Shown piece by piece: positions 61,419-64,000 of a stretch of 64,000 nucleotides of DNA. The DNA is taken from contig NZ_FNRT01000002.1 in NCBI RefSeq assembly GCF_900105585.1, forward strand, positions 4,216,001 through 4,280,000, given 5' to 3'. This DNA is from Nocardioides exalbidus (GTDB lineage Bacteria > Actinomycetota > Actinomycetes > Propionibacteriales > Nocardioidaceae). The position numbers and the translations under genes were made by a program. A model generated the notes under the pieces. The model was not told the origin of the DNA. It searched no databases and was given only the letters and a program-made list of their open reading frames with translations. Position 1 is the stretch's first letter. Each line of letters starts with the position of its first letter.

Positions 61419-62729
61419 GTGAGTGCCCAACCGTTCGAGGACTCGAGGCCGTGGCGTGCGCCCGGTGTCGATGCCGGGGCCTCACCGTTGGTGGCCGTGC
61501 TGCTGCGTCGTCTGGACGGGGTGCTGGGTGAGCTGCGCGACCTGACGCTGGGTGGGTTGTCGGACGCAGACGTGGTGCGGCTGCTGGATGCGACCACGTC
61601 CGCGTCGGGCCGGCTCACGAGCATCCAGTGCCGCACAGCTGCAGACGCTGACCGGCGACGGCTCGGCGACAGCATGGGTGCTCGGCACACCCACCAGTGG
61701 TGGGCCGTCCGCAGCGGGTTGACTCGCGCGGAGGCGAACCGGCTGACCAGGCTCGGCGTCGCGCTCGCGAGGGAGCAGCACGCGCCCACGGCCTCCGCGT
61801 TGGCGGGTGGTGGGCTCCGGGTGGACCAGGCGCGGGTGATCGTGGACGCGGTCGACGCCCTGCCGAAGCACGTTGACCGCGACGTCCGGTCGAAGGCCGA
61901 GGCAGTGCTGCTGGACCACGCGAGGCAGCACGACGCGAAGGCCTTGAAGGTGCTCGGGAAGCGGATCCTCGACGTCGTGGCCCCCGAGGTCGGGGAGTCC
62001 CACGAGGAGGTGGTCCTCGAGGCCGAGGAGGCGCGGGCGTTCACCGACGCCGAGCTGACCCTCACCGACGACGGAGAAGGCCGCTGCCGTGGGACATTCG
62101 TGGTGCCCTCCCACGTCGCGAAGATGCTCCGGCGCCACCTCCTCGCCCTGGCCAACCCCGCCCGCCACACCGAAGCCGACCTCAAGGACAAGAACTGCGA
62201 CGAGGACGGTGCGTGGAAGCCGCTGCGCCGGCGCCTGGGTGAGGCGTTCATCGAGTACGTCGAGCGCTACCCGGTCGACGCCACGCCGCAGACCGCGGGA
62301 GTGAACGCCACCGTGGTGGTCACGATGACCCTCGAGCAGCTGCTCGGCGACTCAGCCACTGCCGTCCTGGACGACGGCACCCGGATCAGCGCGGGTCAGG
62401 CGCGCCGGTGGGCCTGCGAGGCCGGGATCATCCCCGCCGTCCTCGGATCCACGTCGGTGCCGCTCGACCTGGGCCGCACCCGCCGCCTGCACACCAAGGC
62501 GCAGAGGATCGCGCTCGGAATCAGGGACGGTGGCTGCACCGCCCGCGGCTGCGAAACCACCGCGTCGGGCTGTCATGCCCACCACGACGACCCCTGGTCC
62601 AGAGGCGGGCCCACCGACCTGACCAACGGCAGACTGCTGTGCCCACGACACCACCGCCTGGCCCACAGCAGCCGCTACGTCACGACCATCCACGCCGACA
62701 ACACCCTCACCTTCGTCATGCGGACCTAG
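61419..62729 (+). CDS. DUF222/HNH endonuclease-domain protein (13E12 repeat family)
   Basis: A 436-residue protein of the family called 13E12 in mycobacteria. The N-terminal DUF222 domain has LSDADVVRLLDATTSASGRL near 48, WWAVRSGLTRAEANRLTRLG near 93 and GGGLRVDQARVIVDAVDALP near 125. The C-terminal HNH motif is GGCTARGCETTASGCHAHHDDPW near 370-392 (in two parts), followed by TNGRLLCPRHHRLAH, with all zinc and catalytic His/Asn residues kept. GTG at 61419 is chosen because GGAGAGG lies 11 nt upstream; GTG 61395 is the alternative. The natural DNA target is unknown; many genomes carry several copies. Confidence 0.9.
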   Translation: MSAQPFEDSRPWRAPGVDAGASPLVAVLLRRLDGVLGELRDLTLGGLSDADVVRLLDATTSASGRLTSIQCRTAADADRRRLGDSMGARHTHQWWAVRSGLTRAEANRLTRLGVALAREQHAPTASALAGGGLRVDQARVIVDAVDALPKHVDRDVRSKAEAVLLDHARQHDAKALKVLGKRILDVVAPEVGESHEEVVLEAEEARAFTDAELTLTDDGEGRCRGTFVVPSHVAKMLRRHLLALANPARHTEADLKDKNCDEDGAWKPLRRRLGEAFIEYVERYPVDATPQTAGVNATVVVTMTLEQLLGDSATAVLDDGTRISAGQARRWACEAGIIPAVLGSTSVPLDLGRTRRLHTKAQRIALGIRDGGCTARGCETTASGCHAHHDDPWSRGGPTDLTNGRLLCPRHHRLAHSSRYVTTIHADNTLTFVMRT

Positions 62730-62766
62730 GCCGGTGGACCGCAGGGCACACAGACGCGTCAGGGCA

Positions 62767-63153
62767 TCAGTGCTTCGCCGGACCCTCGACGTTCACGGTC
62801 GGAATGCCGCCACCCACCCGGGCGATCACGGCCAGGGACGGCACACGAGCAGGGTTCGACTCACGGTGGACGGTCCACGCCGGCACGTGCACGAAGTCGC
62901 CGGGGCCTGCATCGAGGTAGCCCTCGTGCCCCTCGAACTCGATGCGCAGCACGCCTCGGACGATGTAGAGGCTCGACTCGTTGCGCTCGTGGTGGTGCCA
63001 CCCGGACACCGCGCCCGGCTCGGTCTCGACCTGTCCGGCCCACAGCATCGGCAGCTCGAAGGCCAGGGCCCGGTTCATGCCGGGCGTCGGGTCGGCCGGA
63101 GCCAGGTCGGCTGGTATGAACGTCCGAACGGGCCGAGGAAGCTCACGGGTCAT
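62767..63153 (-). CDS. Cupin domain protein
   Basis: A 128-residue single-domain cupin. Motif 1 is VSGWHHHERNESSLYIVRG near 49-67 with three His and a Glu for metal; motif 2 is GDFVHVPAWTVHRESNP near 85-101 with the second His. It may be a small enzyme or a sensor; the ligand is unknown. The ATG is preceded by CACCCT at 6 nt, a possible weak leaderless element. It shares the strand with the redox genes upstream. Confidence 0.9.
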   Translation of the reverse strand: MTRELPRPVRTFIPADLAPADPTPGMNRALAFELPMLWAGQVETEPGAVSGWHHHERNESSLYIVRGVLRIEFEGHEGYLDAGPGDFVHVPAWTVHRESNPARVPSLAVIARVGGGIPTVNVEGPAKH

Positions 63154-63174
63154 GCCTTCAGGGTGCCAGAGGTG

Positions 63175-63885
63175 TCAGCCGGTGGCGCCGAACTGCTCGA
63201 CCCGGATCATGTCCGGCGCGAGCCCGCACTCCACGAGCAGTGCCTCCGCGAGTCCGGCGAACCGTGAGGACCCGCAGACGAAGGCGAGCTCGATCCCGTC
63301 GAGCAGGGGCGCCACCTCCGATGCGGTCGGTGGCCCCGGAGGTCGGGTGCCCGTCGAGTGCCGCGTGTAGGCGACGGTGGCGCCGGACCGGTGGAGCTCG
63401 TCGTCGTAGGGCAGCTCGTCGGGGCTGCGACCCACCGCGAGGATCCGGAGGAGGTCGGGTCTCCCCGCGTGTCGAGCGGCGCGGCTCATCGAGATCGCCG
63501 GGACGACGCCGGTGCCGCCGACCAGGCAGAGCGCAGGCGTGCGCACGTCCCAGGTGAACCACCGACCGATGGGGCCGCGCATCTCCAGCACGTCGCCGAC
63601 CTCGGCGACGTCGGCCAGGAACTCCGACACCTCGCCGCCCGGCAGCTTCTCGACGAGCAGCTCCAGGAGTGGATCGCTGTCGTCGGAGGCGACCGAGTAG
63701 GAGCGCTGCGCGGTGTAGTCGTCGGGAGCGCGCAGCCGGAGCAGGTAGTGCTGGCCCGGCCAGTGCCGCAGCCGGTCCTCGACGTGCATGCGCAGCCGGA
63801 CGGTGCTCGGGGTGGGCAGCTCCTTGGTGATGATCCGGCCGGTCGTCCAGGTGGTCGCGGTCGGCGCCACGTCGTCGATGCTCAA
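63175..63885 (-). CDS. Ferredoxin reductase-type FAD/NAD(P) oxidoreductase
   Basis: A 236-residue flavin reductase without an iron-sulfur domain. The FAD motif is QRSYSVASDD near 77-86 (RxYSxxS), followed by RGPIGRWFTWD, and the NAD(P)-binding loop CLVGGTGVVPAISMSRAA near 132-149. The late FVCGSSRFAGLAEALLVECGL is family-like. The start is probably TTG at 63885: GAGGAGG lies 8 nt before it, while the frame upstream of it would run into the preceding gene. It lies 13 bp after a sulfite-oxidase-like gene, the usual partner. Confidence 0.9.
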   Translation of the reverse strand: MSIDDVAPTATTWTTGRIITKELPTPSTVRLRMHVEDRLRHWPGQHYLLRLRAPDDYTAQRSYSVASDDSDPLLELLVEKLPGGEVSEFLADVAEVGDVLEMRGPIGRWFTWDVRTPALCLVGGTGVVPAISMSRAARHAGRPDLLRILAVGRSPDELPYDDELHRSGATVAYTRHSTGTRPPGPPTASEVAPLLDGIELAFVCGSSRFAGLAEALLVECGLAPDMIRVEQFGATG

Positions 63886-63898
63886 CGCAGGGCCCTCC

Positions 63899-64000
<102 letters not shown>

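Noticed and set aside
61419..62729. DUF222/HNH gene as a mobile element
   Set aside because: No inverted repeats, target duplications or transposase were seen; only the protein family hints at mobility.

Overview
This window is a high-GC actinobacterial chromosome segment, most likely from Nocardioides or a close relative in the Nocardioidaceae. The evidence is the actinobacterial division and cell-wall (dcw) gene order (sepF and divIVA beside ftsZ, no ftsA), an Rv2175c/PknL pair, a SAV_6107-type HEPN gene, frequent GTG starts, a mycobacterial-type LexA box and many leaderless promoters. No tRNA, rRNA, CRISPR array or insertion sequence was seen.

Positions 1-24312 (minus strand) hold one long dcw and growth block. 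Read in the direction of transcription it runs: mraZ, a 53-residue membrane protein, rsmH, ftsL-like, ftsI, murE, murF, mraY, murD, ftsW, murG, murC, ftsQ, ftsZ, pgeF, a YggS-type gene, sepF, yggT and divIVA. A perfect-stem terminator follows divIVA. Next come a DksA/TraR-like zinc finger protein with a histone-H1-like tail, lspA, an RluD-type pseudouridine synthase, a GNAT acetyltransferase fused to a chorismate mutase, a possible 33-residue gene, a DUF2332 gene and the 5' end of dnaE. The mraZ promoter is overlaid by four GTGGRG boxes on an exact 10-bp period. The mraZ-rsmH spacer can fold strongly and may be the actinobacterial mraW RNA.

Positions 24230-24773 are a 544-bp divergent spacer with a 30-bp perfect palindrome, two long hairpins and a G-quadruplex-type G tract. 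It leads into the plus-strand operon moxR - DUF58 - transglutaminase (24774-29425). Tandem 31-bp repeats and a terminator follow.

Positions 29674-37527 (minus) carry a DUF3040 gene and a DNA-damage-tolerance region: DUF6504 - HEPN - dnaE2, preceded by a perfect LexA box at 36975-36990, then a methyltransferase and dinB, which seem to have their own leaderless promoter.

Positions 37588-50870 are mixed metabolic and regulatory genes: YbaK-like, DUF4126, a carotenoid-type FAD oxidoreductase, SIMPL, metF, a polyprenyl synthetase, a barstar/guanyl-RNase pair downstream of an Rv2175c-type DNA-binding gene, divergent pknL with four PASTA repeats, an EamA transporter, a zinc-ribbon membrane protein, threonine aldolase and a PIG-V-like mannosyltransferase.

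Positions 50886-64000 hold class II DAHP synthase, a metallophosphoesterase lipoprotein, an amino-acid permease, a PPi-type phosphofructokinase, an MFS transporter, DUF1028 plus glycerol kinase, an unrecognised protein, a DUF222/HNH protein, a cupin, and a flavin reductase next to the 3' end of a sulfite-oxidase-like gene. The DAHP synthase and the chorismate mutase domain at the other end of the window may be functional partners, as in mycobacteria.
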